The notes beneath the pieces are model-generated. The model ran no database searches, was not told the DNA's origin, and saw only the letters and a list, made by a program, of their open reading frames with translations. From Chrysaora quinquecirrha (Eukaryota > Cnidaria > Scyphozoa > Semaeostomeae > Pelagiidae), in contig JACTAT010000039.1 of the NCBI GenBank assembly GCA_014526335.1, positions 8,551,220 to 8,615,219 on the forward strand: 64,000 nt of DNA, written 5' to 3'. This document shows, in pieces, positions 21,310 through 31,896 of the stretch (positions within the stretch are counted from its first letter, which is position 1; the number at the start of each line of letters is the position of its first letter). The translations under genes were made by a program, and so were the position numbers.

Positions 21310-23022
21310 TTGCGTTCAGAAAGAATGGAGACCAGGTCGAATTTCTCTCTCGAAGAACTACTTGAAAATGATATTATTCTTCATACAGTATTCAAATGTT
21401 TAACCGTTCCACAAGTTTGCCAGCTTAAAAGTGTAAGTAAAGCTATTCAGAAACTCTGTGATTCGTATTTTAGCAACTGTCATTGTTTAAACTTTGATGA
21501 TATAGATCGGAACTTCCCGTTATTTCAAACTAAAGATTTTTTAACCATCACCAAAGACAGTCACTTTATACGAGAGCTCAGCTTTGAGAACTGCGGAGGA
21601 TGGCTCTGCGATGAAGTGCTGGTCAGTTTACTAATAAGAAACTGTCATCTGAGAAAACTGAATTTAAGAAACTGCCATAATAGAGGGTTGAGTAATGTTT
21701 CAATGGTGGTTTTAGCGCGTTACTGCCCGAGAATTGAAGAGATCGTTCTTGAAGGCTGTTCGTGGTTCTCGTCGAAAGCGTTGGAAGAGATCGGGAAACA
21801 TTGTCGAAATGTGAAGGTGCTTAATATAAACGGCTGTGACGCAGTCAACGATAAGAGTATGTCATTCTTCTTGAAAAACAATCCAAGCCTCGCTGAACTT
21901 AGCATAAGATATTGTAGGCGAACAAGCGTAAAATCAATCCTAAAACTGGATAATTGTACTGGCCTGAAACGTCTGGATATGTCACGATGCATGCAGGTGC
22001 CCGACTGTGTCTTACCTGCCTTTATCACTGGATGCAAGCAGCTTCTGGAACTAGATTTGACCCATACATATATATCCGCTTGGGCACTTAAGCAAATCGG
22101 ACTTTGCTTTTCTCGGTTGAGACACGTCGCACTTGCCGGTTTAGTCACGCTCGACGACGAAAATCTGTTGGCGATCGTCGAGAATAATCGGAATCTTCTC
22201 CATGTTGATGTATCACTGTGTCAGTCAATCGGTGAGAAAGCGATCATAGCATTGTCTACATCATGCAAAGGTCTCCGCAGTTTGAATATCTCAAGATGCG
22301 CTAACGTCACGAATACCGCGATTATAGCGATCGGCGAGAACTGTAAGGATCTACGGAAGCTGAACTTCGAAGGATGCGAGTGGTTACGAGACGAAGCCGT
22401 CGTAAAAATCGCTGGAAATAGCCGAAAACTGAGGGAAATTAACCTCGCTGAGTGTACGCATATTGGAGATGAAAGTTTGGTGAAGCTATTCTCGGTAAAT
22501 CGCTTTCTTCGCTCTGTAAATATTGGTAATTGTAAAAAAGTCACTGGGTTGTCATTGAAGACCTTTGAAACAAACTGTCTTCGAGATTTGGATGTAGAGA
22601 ATTGTACTGGGATGCAGGACTTGGAATTTCGTGAGTTGTTTCGGAAAGAAAGTCGTTTAGAGCACCTCGACGTCCAAGGCTGCTCCTGGCTCTCGTCAAA
22701 GACTCTGGCTCAAATTGGAATTAAATGCAGGAACCTGAAAGGGCTTGTCCTCTCTGAATGTACTAAAATCAATTCACGTAGCTTACTGACTGTTCTAATC
22801 AACAATCCAAGTCTAAAATACGTTTGTGTGCTAGATTGTGACAACATCAAACCTTCAATCGTTGTTTTCGTAAAAGAAGCTTTCCCAAGAATAGCTTTTT
22901 CCGGATTTGAAGACTTGGAATCAATAAATTATACACTCACTTCAAAAGTGGATGAAAATTGTAAAATTAACCCCATTTCGAAACTTAAAAATTCTATTAA
23001 AAGATACTTAAAGTTGTCGTAA
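21310..23022 (+). CDS. F-box/LRR-like protein (FBXL family), intronless
   Basis: One exon of 570 codons; a second in-frame Met at 21325 (METRSNFSLEELL) is an equally good start. An F-box-like N-terminal helix region (FKCLTVPQVCQLKSVSKAIQ, about residues 28-50) is followed by around 15 cysteine-containing leucine-rich repeats of about 26 residues, each of the form LxxLNLxxCxxLTDxxLxxI. Examples are LRKLNLRNCHNRGLS, VKVLNINGCDAVND and LRSLNISRCANVTNTAIIAI. The cysteine-containing LRR plus F-box layout is that of SCF ubiquitin-ligase substrate receptors such as FBXL2/FBXL20 and the AMN1 group. The F-box is weak, so SKP1 binding is an inference. No orthologue is assigned. Confidence 0.85.
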   Translation: MRSERMETRSNFSLEELLENDIILHTVFKCLTVPQVCQLKSVSKAIQKLCDSYFSNCHCLNFDDIDRNFPLFQTKDFLTITKDSHFIRELSFENCGGWLCDEVLVSLLIRNCHLRKLNLRNCHNRGLSNVSMVVLARYCPRIEEIVLEGCSWFSSKALEEIGKHCRNVKVLNINGCDAVNDKSMSFFLKNNPSLAELSIRYCRRTSVKSILKLDNCTGLKRLDMSRCMQVPDCVLPAFITGCKQLLELDLTHTYISAWALKQIGLCFSRLRHVALAGLVTLDDENLLAIVENNRNLLHVDVSLCQSIGEKAIIALSTSCKGLRSLNISRCANVTNTAIIAIGENCKDLRKLNFEGCEWLRDEAVVKIAGNSRKLREINLAECTHIGDESLVKLFSVNRFLRSVNIGNCKKVTGLSLKTFETNCLRDLDVENCTGMQDLEFRELFRKESRLEHLDVQGCSWLSSKTLAQIGIKCRNLKGLVLSECTKINSRSLLTVLINNPSLKYVCVLDCDNIKPSIVVFVKEAFPRIAFSGFEDLESINYTLTSKVDENCKINPISKLKNSIKRYLKLS

Positions 23023-24387
23023 TTTACAATTAAATTTGTTAATGAAATTTTATGAGCGATTTGTAAGATTTATTCAGATTATTTATAGAAATAAGATTGT
23101 AGTAATTTATTTTAATTGATATAATTTAATACGGTTACAGAATTTATTTGAAAGTTCGTCATGTCTTAAGCTAACGGGACACGGAAAAATTTTGTCACGC
23201 GGAACAAATGATAAACATGATTTCCCCCCGCGCTTAAAATTTTTGTTGTGAAACAGTTTCTCGTGAAAATATCGTTGCGCTTTTCTCGTCCAATCATTTT
23301 TTTGCTTTTCACAGCGATGCGTGTTTTCAACACAAATCATACAATATTTGGGGTGGGGGTGTCGCAGCTATCATCAATGTACCATGCTCCCGTTTTTTGT
23401 TGTTTCCAGAGATGAGATTGCCCAAGCTCACATCACGAGGCGGTCCTCCGAGGCGGACCCTCTCGCATGCGAACTGCAGACAAGATTAAGAATTCAACTC
23501 ATCCATTCTTACTACCCCGTGTGCGACGATCGCATCCTCTTTACACTCTTCCGTTTTACAAAGTGCCATGACGACGTGTTTTTGTGCAAAACAGCGCGAA
23601 AAGAATCGAAACAGGACGTGAAACAAGTCACCAACCCACAGCCATCTTAAATCTTGAACGATTTTGCGAGGGGCATTTCATTCTTCAAAAAGGCGTACGA
23701 GATTTCCATTTAAACAAAAGTATTTCAAGGAGATTTCAATGAAAAAAATAGGATTTCTAGCAAAGATGTGCGAGATTTTCAAGGGGAAAATTGTCCTTCA
23801 AACGATTCTTTCCAGTTAACAGTGTTCATAAGCTTTGGGTAATTAATTGATCAATAAATTCTGTGTCATTAACCCTTCTGTTGTTTCTTTGCAGTGGTGA
23901 TTTCTAAAACATTTAACAAGAGGGGTTCCAGGGGCAATGTCATAAGAAAGTGTTATTTGCGGCCACACCCATGTTTGCAGTGGTGTAAATATGATAGACC
24001 TTAGTGCTTAGCACCCAAACCGCGTAGACAACAATCCGAAAGTCTGAATAACCATGAAAATAGGGGGATCATCCACCCAGCATAAGGGGAGATTGGAAAA
24101 CAGGGTATATATCATGGTTAATATTTGAAATGATATTGCAGACGGAACAATATTATCAGCTGATCGCAATGTTTCGAACCGACGTTACAAAGCCAATACA
24201 ATACAGTCAAGACAAAGCATAAAGACAAAAGATTCCTGCTATATTTTGGCTCCGACCACGCTCTCTCTTATAAGGACCTTGAAGTTCGCTGCTCCTCAAG
24301 CTTGTTTTTGTTGTTCTCGCGTTGACTCAACCAAGTATCTGTGACACGTTGTTCGCTAAACTGAAGTTTGAAGATTTTGTGTGCAGA
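23023..24387. other. Intergenic region before receptor gene 1
   Basis: The AT-rich 3' flank of the F-box/LRR gene is followed by a family C MITE (23667-23800) and about 580 bp that must contain the promoter of the receptor gene. TTATAAGG at 24268 could be a TATA-like element, at low confidence. Confidence 0.4.
23667..23800 (+). mobile_element. Family C MITE, copy c
   Basis: Starts CGAGGGGCATTTCATTCTTC and shares GGCGTACGAGATTTCCATT and GCGAGATTTTCAAGGGG with the other copies. The right end is eroded (TTGTCCTTCA). AACGATT flanks both sides. Confidence 0.75.
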
Positions 24388-27300
24388 ATGTCTCTGTATT
24401 ACATGGTGGCTTACGTTACAGGTATGTGGACTTCTGAGCTATAAAACATAAAAGTTCCTAAATTAATAGAAGTAAGAGAGCACCTATCCTGGAACAAGAG
24501 CCGCAAAGAATCTTTTTTTAATTCTTTGAGGCTCTGCTTCGAGGGTAGAGAGCACCTTGATTAGGTTTCGTGCTCAAACCTGCTTGGAGTCGACAGTCGA
24601 CTTCGAATATACCCGATTCCGAGTATACTATCATGTTTTATAAGAAACTGCACAAGCACTTTTCTTGAAAATCAAGAAACCATTCTTGAATCGACTAGCT
24701 GCGAAGTCTGCGAATCGTTATTGTAATTGTAACATTATTTTATGTTAGTGTCTACAATAGTGGTTACACTAATTTAAACTAACATAAAGCAAACTTCAGA
24801 GATTGCATTAAGTTTGCATTCTACTGCATCTGATTAAATTCCATAGTTGGTGAAATCTTCTATCTTGGGAGTCAGGAGAGTTGTAAGCCTCCAAAGTCTC
24901 TTATTTTCTTGACAGTTGTCAAAAAGAACGGTTTTTTCTCAGAAAATGGAATAGCTACGCAGAAAAAGGTCTCCAAATAGCGCACCCTTAAGTTTACTCT
25001 GTTGCGGAATTACATATGTTCTTCGGAAGTGCTCAGTTTGTTTTCGTAGCAGCTGGTCAATGAGCGTTCCCGTGATTTACGGTGATTGCCATAGTATTTC
25101 AAAGAGTTGGGTAAACTTAGTTGCACAGTATCTTTGCAAATGAATTCTTATTGAAATAAAGGAATCGGGGCTTGGTTTTTAATAAATATGTCCAGCCGGG
25201 GGGTGCACTATGCTATGTGCATTTTTGAGGATGTCCATCGAGAAGGTTTTTGATTTTCGCGATTTTGTTGTAAAGACATCGATACTCACTATAGACGTCC
25301 ATTTTCACGGTTTTTGGTATACTGTAAAGAACGGTAGCTGGTATTACATTTTCGAAAATTTTGTATAATATCGAGTAAAGTTTTGATATAAGGAACGTTT
25401 ATGCTTTTAGAGCTTTCATGATGGTTTTTCCCTCCTCCCTGTCCCCAGCCAAATCCAAGTCAATTGGGCAAGTGCCCCCCGGAGGGGAGTCCTTCCGAGG
25501 AAATTTTGAAAGATACCCCTTGATTTACCCATGTTTTTTTTCGTGCCCTTTCATCTCTTGTATTGGTAACTTATTGAGATACTCGTGGTTTCTCGATATC
25601 TTTTGACGCAGTTAATTCATTAGCATTCTAGCAATATTACCGAAAACAATGCCTATGGGTCCAAAAAATAACAAAAGGCAACTCGTTTAGAAATGACGTG
25701 TTCCTGTTTACAGCTCGTTTCTTTTCAAAACATCACCAACCCACGCGCCATCATATTTTCGATTCGAATTGAATTATTTCCGTACAGATATTCTGCCCCG
25801 CGACGTAATCTGCCGCGGATTAACGATCAACCTTGTACCCAGGACCAAGACTAACACAACAACAGATCAGCTGATAATGGATTTAACATAAATTGGGTCA
25901 CTTGAAGCAATGCATCATGGTTAAATGCCTTTCGATTCCATCTTTCCTGTAAACTTCTATTGCCAACTTCGCGCCAAAATTCTTCCTTGCCTCTTCCCCA
26001 GGCACATTTGTGGAATGTCTTCTGGCAGCTTGAAAAATAACAGTACTTCAAACCGACCCTCGAAGGGCTCTCGAAAGTCTCTGAAACCTACTGCTTTTGA
26101 TGGCAGGATGGCAGGATGTTTCGGAGAGCTCCAAACCTGGGGTTTTACATTAGCGTTATAACGCCAACATTTTTGTTAAAAGAATTTTTAGTTATTTATG
26201 TGCTTCTGCTTCTCTTGATGTTTTTAGGCATGATGTTGCCGTTAGTTTGCTGTGCATCAAATGGCGAGGGTGATGTGATGAAGAAAATTTTAAAAGACTA
26301 TTCAGTTGACGAGAGACCTGTGAAAACAGCAAATATGGCAGCAAAAATAGAATTTGGATTCAAGTTGAATTCCTTTCTCGATTTGGTAAGTTTCAACTAC
26401 CACAGTTGTTTATGGTCCTAACGATCTTCACCCTATATCACAACCATCACAGAACAAGGCGTCTCCCGTAAGCAGCAAACCGTCCGCTTTTTGGTAAAGT
26501 ACATAGGTGAAAATTGGTTGAAGTTGATAGAGTGATTGAGTGATTGGTTAATTGATTGAGTCATTGCTTGATTGACTGGTTGATTGATTGACTGATTGAT
26601 AGACTGATTAATGGATTAACTGATTGATTGATGGATGACTGTTCTGGTCGATTGATTGCTTGATTGACTGGTTGATTGATTGACTGATTGATTGATTGAC
26701 TGACTGATTGATTCATTGATTGATTAATTGACTGATTGATTGATTAATTGACTGATTGTTGGACTCATTGATTGATTGATCGATTGATTGATTGACTGGT
26801 TGATTGACTGGTTGATTGATTGACTAACTGATTGAGTGACTGATTTATTGACTGTGGGATTGATTGACTGATCGATTAATTGACTGATTGACTGATTGAT
26901 TGGTTTATTGATTTAATGATTGACTATAATGATTGCTTAATCATTTTACTTGTTGATTGATTAAATGATTGATTGATTGTAATGATTGATCGACTGATTA
27001 GTTGATCAACCTGGTTACTTGATTGGTATAACCTTTGGCGAATACCCTATGGCTTTAATGTTGACATTCATTAATTTTACTGATTTTTCGATTAAATGGA
27101 TAATCACTGTGAACGATTGCCCTTTGTGATTGATTGATTGTTTGCGTTTATTTAAGATGATTTGCTCTGACTAATTTACTGCATTATTGATTTCTTACTA
27201 GCAAATGAAGAATGAAGTCATGGATACGATTTTGTGGATAACATTGGTTTGTAACTCTTTCATTGAAAAAGCTAACATGTTTTTGAAATTCACTCTACTT

Positions 27301-29865
27301 TACATTGAAGTAATGTGCCCATACGACTCGATATATATGTCAAATCTCATCCCATCTTCCTGTAAAGTGTAGCTACTGTAATGTGTATCAGCATTTAATT
27401 TAGCAGTTGGGGAACTGGTTTCCATCCGTTTCCACCAACATGCCTCAATGCTCGTCAGATCCGCCTAATAGAATGCTAGCTAAAGCCGTATGTTGAATCT
27501 CAGACCAATGTTTTTCAGAAGTGGTGGTGTGGCCGGATGATCCAGGCACTCAGCTCACGATCGCAAGGTCGTGGGTTCGAATGTCGTCAGGACCACTTCC
27601 TTCCCACAAGCCTTCAATCAACTCAGCTGTCCATCCTTCTGAGGTTGGTAAATGAGTACCCAGGGTATTATTCGTTCTAGTGCTAGAATACAGTCTGGGG
27701 GCCACGCTGCAGGTTCATATCAGCGTTAGCGTCAACTGCCTTACCCTCCAACTCGCTATAACATATAAAATGCTTGCTTGCTTTCTTTAACGTCGTTCTT
27801 TATTTTGCAGTCTTGGAAGGACGAGAGGTTGACTTGGAATCCTACGACGTATAATGGGACAACATCAGTCAAAATTCCAGTGAATAAACTATGGATGCCA
27901 GATATCGTTCTCTACAACAGGTATTTTCATAAATATTTTGTATAATATTGATAGGAAGGTATGCCTAAAGACTGGAAGGAGGAAAGGACAGGGGGGGCAG
28001 TAACAAAATTGGGCGTCAGGGGATACTTTGAGGCGCTTGCCCAAGCGGTCTCGAGTGTATCGAATGTCCGAAACGAACTCGTGGATATTTCAATGTGGAA
28101 TTAATAATTATGGGCAGTTTACTGACATAGCTCACAATAGCAAAAAGCTCTTCTCAATTGAATTTTTCAGTATTTAACGCACTTATATTTTTATTTCTTA
28201 TACAGTGCTGAAGATACACTGAGTAGCAGTACAAGTGATGTAAAAACAAAAGTATCTGTGCAATCCTCTGGTACGTGCACTCTTATTGCACCTCTGAGAT
28301 ACAAAAGCATGTGTTCTGTTAAAGTGAAGAACTTCCCCTACGATTTTCAGGTGAGTTGATTAGACCTGTTCTATCGAAACTCGTGTTTAATCCATTTGGC
28401 GACTTGGCTGTGGCGAGTTGGCAGTGTGGTGAGTTGACCTGCTACCGACCAATCCCTCCTCTGTTTGACGAATTTTGTGATTCAGAGCGACTTAAGCCCT
28501 GCTTCCTTTTTTTTTAGAGATGTGACTTGATATTTGGTTCATGGACTTTGGATAAAACAAAACTTGTTATAAAAGAGCTTGGCACAAACGCAACTACGTA
28601 TCTTTCAGGTAAAATGCTGTTATTCCTCTTTTGCATAATAAATAGTCAAGGATGTCGGACAAAACAGAGGAAGATGGAAAACAATAGCTTTGTCCCTGCA
28701 AAGGCCCCGGCCAAACTATCAAGCATTGTTTGTCAAACATTTGAGATTTGTTTTTCTAGCAATGTTTAACCGTTTGGCACTTTCACAAGCATTGTTTGAC
28801 AAGCAGAATTGGCCAAGCGATCAAGCATTGTTCGTCAAACATTTGAGATTTGTTTTGCAAGTGAAATTTGACCGTTTGGCGACGCCAAATGTTTCAATAA
28901 TCAAAATTGCTTAACAATGCCGTGTGAATAACTTCAAAAAACATTTTCTTCTTGCCACCAGCGAAAAATTTTTGACAAGCTTTGCTATTCGACGTGGCCA
29001 ACGTTAAAACGTTTTATTTGACAAACAGATCCCAAATGTTTAAGCAAGAATGTTTGATAGTTTGGCCAGGGCCTTCAAATGAGCGATTATTATTATTCTT
29101 CTTACAGAACAATTTAATGGCAACGGCCAGTGGCATGTAAAGAAAATCAAAGTCAAAACCGAAGAAAAACTTTACTCTGGCCTCAAAAATCCATACTCTC
29201 AGCTTCGAGTGACCTTCAATTTTCAAAGAAAGCCATTATACTTTCTTCTGTACTTGATTTTACCCTGTGTTTTGGTGTCCATTTTGATTCTACTGGTTTT
29301 CATAATCCCACCGTCTTCTGGCGAAAGACTAGGCCTTGGTATAACGGTCATCTTAAACATGAGTGTTTATTTGTTGGTTGTGTCTGACAATCTTCCAGAA
29401 TCTTCCGATGAGTCTCCACTTTTGGGTGTATTTTACGTTGTTATGATCTATGAGATGACTATAGCCTTCATTTTGTCTGGGCTGACATTGTGGATGTCAA
29501 GCTGGCAGACTGAGCTCCCAAGAATCGTCCACAAGATGTTCTTCCAATGGCCTAGACAAAAACCCCTGCGAAAAATCATGGGGAAAAGAAATGAGAGCTA
29601 CCCTTTGGAATATGGAGTGAACGACGAAGGAAGTCTTAGGCGTCGAGCAAGTCCTGCATCCAACGGTCCTATGGAAGACGACCGCGACGTGGAAATTAAG
29701 AAAGAGTCAAAAGAAAAAGCCAAGGAACCCGTCGTGAAGAATACATGGGAGGACGTTGGAAGAAAACTCGACAAAATTCTCTTCTTTTTCTTCTTGATTC
29801 TGTTCTTGTTGACGTCATTCGGTACTGTTTACATCAGACCTGATGTTTCTCTCGGCAGCAAATAA
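24388..29865 (+). CDS. Cys-loop ligand-gated ion channel (nicotinic receptor-like), gene 1
   Basis: Seven exons: 24388-24421, 26228-26385, 27202-27246, 27811-27920, 28206-28350, 28518-28608 and 29108-29865, all GT-AG, phases 1,0,0,2,0,1; 446 aa. Order: signal peptide (to about residue 22), extracellular domain with WKDERLTWNP and NKLWMPDIVLYN, then the Cys-loop with exactly 13 residues between its cysteines (C-SVKVKNFPYDFQR-C). Loop B has FGSWTLD. M1 begins at about 237, and M2 is preceded by SSGER with Glu267 at -1' and an Asp at 20', the pattern of cation-selective channels. M3 ends at about 325 and M4 is near the C-terminus. Loop C has no vicinal CC, so it is not a classical acetylcholine-binding alpha subunit; the ligand is unknown. 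A tandem paralogue follows at 31897. Confidence 0.93.
24742..24838 (+). repeat. About 95-bp module shared with 37740-37840
   Basis: The phrase ACTAATTTAAACTAACATA, then GCAAACTTCAGAGATT and ATTCTACTGCAT, recurs almost unchanged downstream of receptor gene 2. The start ATGTTAGT and inner ACTAACAT are inverted to each other. Here it sits in intron 1 of receptor gene 1. It is either a short dispersed element or a relic of the duplication. Confidence 0.6.
25195..26150. repeat. Receptor gene 1 intron 1: G-run repeat and a family B MITE copy
   Basis: 25195-25500 resembles the G-run/GGTAT repeats at 8058 and 17574. 25960-26145 carries family B words without interruption (CGCGCCAAAATTCTTCCTTG, CTCTTCCCCAGGCAC, CTCTCGAAAGTCTCTGAAAC), which shows what the family looks like without the LINE. 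Confidence 0.6.
26530..27010. repeat. Degenerate GATT/TGAC microsatellite in intron 2 of receptor gene 1
   Basis: About 480 bp of imperfect ATTGATTGACTG words with period 4 and local higher-order repeats of 12-20 bp. It has no coding content. Confidence 0.9.
27522..27775 (+). mobile_element. tRNA-derived SINE in intron 3 of receptor gene 1
   Basis: The head reads TGTGGCCGGATGATCCAGGC (A-box region) and, about 40 bp on, GTGGGTTCGAATGTC, which is a near-consensus B box of RNA polymerase III promoters. A unique-looking body and an AT-rich tail follow. The cloverleaf is incomplete, so it is a SINE and not a functional tRNA gene. Confidence 0.65.
28702..29076. mobile_element. Family D MITE (CAAACATTGTTT-rich) in intron 6 of receptor gene 1
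   Basis: The termini GGCCCCGGCCAAACTATCAA and TTGATAGTTTGGCCAGGGCC are inverted repeats. The interior repeats the motifs GTTTGTCAAACATTTGAGAT and GTTTGACCGTTTGGC several times in both orientations. Relatives or fragments lie at 7450, 9885, 57030-57235, 57567-57812 and 60455-60620. Confidence 0.75.
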
Positions 29866-30348
29866 ACAGTTATCGTCAGGAAGATATGGGACTCAAATTT
29901 TATTGACTTTGAAAAACTGCATGTCGCCTAATTAGGTAATGCACTTTTTGATGAATTTTCTGTGGCTTTGCGTATGTCTTTTGTAAATAGTTCGTTTGTC
30001 ATGGTATACGAGCAACGAACGTAAAACCGGAAACTTTCTGGTTACCTTATCGACTTTGTTCGCATTGTGTAACCTTCTGTAACTTTTGTGTGACATTAAC
30101 TGTTTCATTTCTTGTTATGTACCGGCTGGCCTTTGCATAACATTGGTGTAACTTTGCGTTACATTTGTGTAACATTTACTTTTTCGTTTCTTGTTATGTA
30201 CTTGGTTATGTACTTAGCGATTTGAAGGTTGAGATTCGAGGAAATTCGATTTGGGGCCCTAGGGACAAGGTTGAGCTAATTCTGTATTTCCTTGATTTAA
30301 GGACTTGAAAATTCATGAACATAGGTCGATTGACTGTTTTGAATTAAA
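29866..30348. other. 3' flank of receptor gene 1
   Basis: Contains repeated GTAAC(T/A)TTTGTGTAACATT words at about 30060-30190 and no gene. Confidence 0.45.
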
Positions 30349-30357
30349 GCGACGCGT

Positions 30358-31490
30358 CGTAATTTATAAACAGTGAGACGACCTGAAACGACCTGAAACG
30401 AGATGAAATCACCTGAAACGACCTGAAACGACCTGAAACGAGCCGTCAAATTTGGAATTGAGGCTGAAACGACCTGAGACGACCTGCTATCTTAGCAACG
30501 AAGTGTTAAGGTCAAGGGATTTGTATTGTTCTTTACGCGTTGTCACATTCTTTTCTTATCACAATAGGAACACGTGTCAGTATCAAAGCGGCCATCCTTT
30601 CATCAGACACCTAATTTTCTGCGAAAGACAGTCTATCCGATCCATAAGGGGTCATTGGGCATGAGGGGTTATGATGATGGGCGGTTTTCCAGGTTTTTCG
30701 ACACTTTGAGAGCGGTTTTACCGAGGGATAATTCACTCCTCAGAAAGGTGTACGAGATTTTTATGAAAACAAAAGGATCTCCAAGAGATTTTTGTGAAAA
30801 CAATAGGTTTTCTAGCAAAGTTGTACGAGGTTTTCAAAGAATGAATCGCCCCTCGGGTTTTACGGTTTTACCTTCAGAAAGTACGGTTTTTCAATTTGTG
30901 ATTTCGGTGTGGTTTAAAAGAGTTTTAACATGTAGGTCTACGCTTCAACTATTTTGGCTAAAAAAATGTTTTTACGGTTTTCAAACCTCTCCCCCCCCCT
31001 ATGCCTCCTTGATGGAGTTTCGGAACCAAAATGTTGATCTAAAGAGTTTGGCGTTAAACACAAAATTCAGAATAAAAACAAAAAGAAAAGGCGAAAAAAT
31101 GCCCCTCGGCTTATAGAGTAAATGGGAATTTGTGGGAGAACGGCAACAACCAAATATCTTTATTGAAAACAGACTCCTCCTTTTGATCAGGAAATCGTAT
31201 CAAGTCAATCAATCAATTTTCAACAGATTAAGAACAATACCTTCCCAGAGGGATGGCCGCTTTGATACTGACACGTGTTCCTATTGTGATAAGAAAAGAA
31301 TGCGACAATGCGTAAAGAACAATACAAATCCCTTGACCTTAACACTTCGTTGCTAAGATAGCAGGTCGTCTCAGGTCGTTTCAGCCTCGATTCCAAATTT
31401 GACGGCTCGTTTCAGGTTGTTTCAGGTCGTTTCAGGTCGTTTCAGATTGTTTCCGGTGGTTTCAGGTCGTCCCACTGTTTATAAATTACG
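30358..31490. mobile_element. Non-autonomous Mutator-like element (long-TIR MULE)
   Basis: An 1133-bp element with 240-bp terminal inverted repeats (30358-30597 and 31251-31490) that are more than 90 percent alike by eye. It is flanked by a perfect 9-bp direct repeat GCGACGCGT (30349-30357 and 31491-31499). Long TIRs plus a 9-bp duplication are diagnostic of Mutator-like transposons. The TIRs start CGTAATTTATAAACAGTG and contain several copies of the decamer ACGACCTGAA. The core has no transposase and carries a nested family C MITE (30722-30855). It separates the two receptor genes. Confidence 0.88.
30722..30855 (+). mobile_element. Family C MITE, copy d, nested in the MULE
   Basis: 134 bp, CGAGGGATAATTCACTCC to GAATCGCCCCTCG, with a perfect 8-bp target duplication GGTTTTAC (30714-30721 and 30856-30863). 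Confidence 0.85.
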
Positions 31491-31499
31491 GCGACGCGT

Positions 31500-31896
31500 T
31501 TGGTTCGTGGTCTGGGAACAAAACTGACAGTTTCGTTGTAGCAACCAGAAATATTTGTTTCAGTATCGCCATTGTATAACTTTAGTTGTTCTATTGATAA
31601 ATACATAATGTATCTTTTGCTGAGAAAATAATAGACCGCACACGGGAGACCAGCTTTTGAGTTTGGCGAAGTGTTTTGAACCTCTTAGAAACAATAAAAC
31701 ACAGGCCCTCACTGGATTAATTAAGCGTCTAGTGAAGGCAAAATACCCTAAGGAGTTTTTTGTGAAGCACGTTTTGACAAATAACTTGGAAGTCACTATT
31801 TGCTGCTTTCCCGTTGTCGTGTTGTCCTGTTTTGCTGACGTCAGTTGATTCGGTATTGTCGGTCTCGCATTATTTGGTTACTTTGAAGTTCAAAGA
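31500..31896. promoter_or_regulatory. Upstream region of receptor gene 2
   Basis: About 400 bp between the MULE target duplication and the receptor 2 start codon. It must hold the promoter, so the MULE landed close to it. TGACGTCA occurs at about 31837-31844 (GCTGACGTCAGTTG), a CRE-like site 50-60 bp upstream of the ATG. Whether it is used is unknown. Confidence 0.4.

Noticed and set aside
21000..21365. A 121-codon gene just upstream of the F-box/LRR gene
   Set aside because: It has no recognisable domain, overlaps the next start and is probably 5' UTR.
27522..27600. Possible tRNA genes, also at 34080, 43594, 47958 and 59715
   Set aside because: A- and B-box words are present but no complete cloverleaf, and related copies with bodies and tails show they are SINEs.
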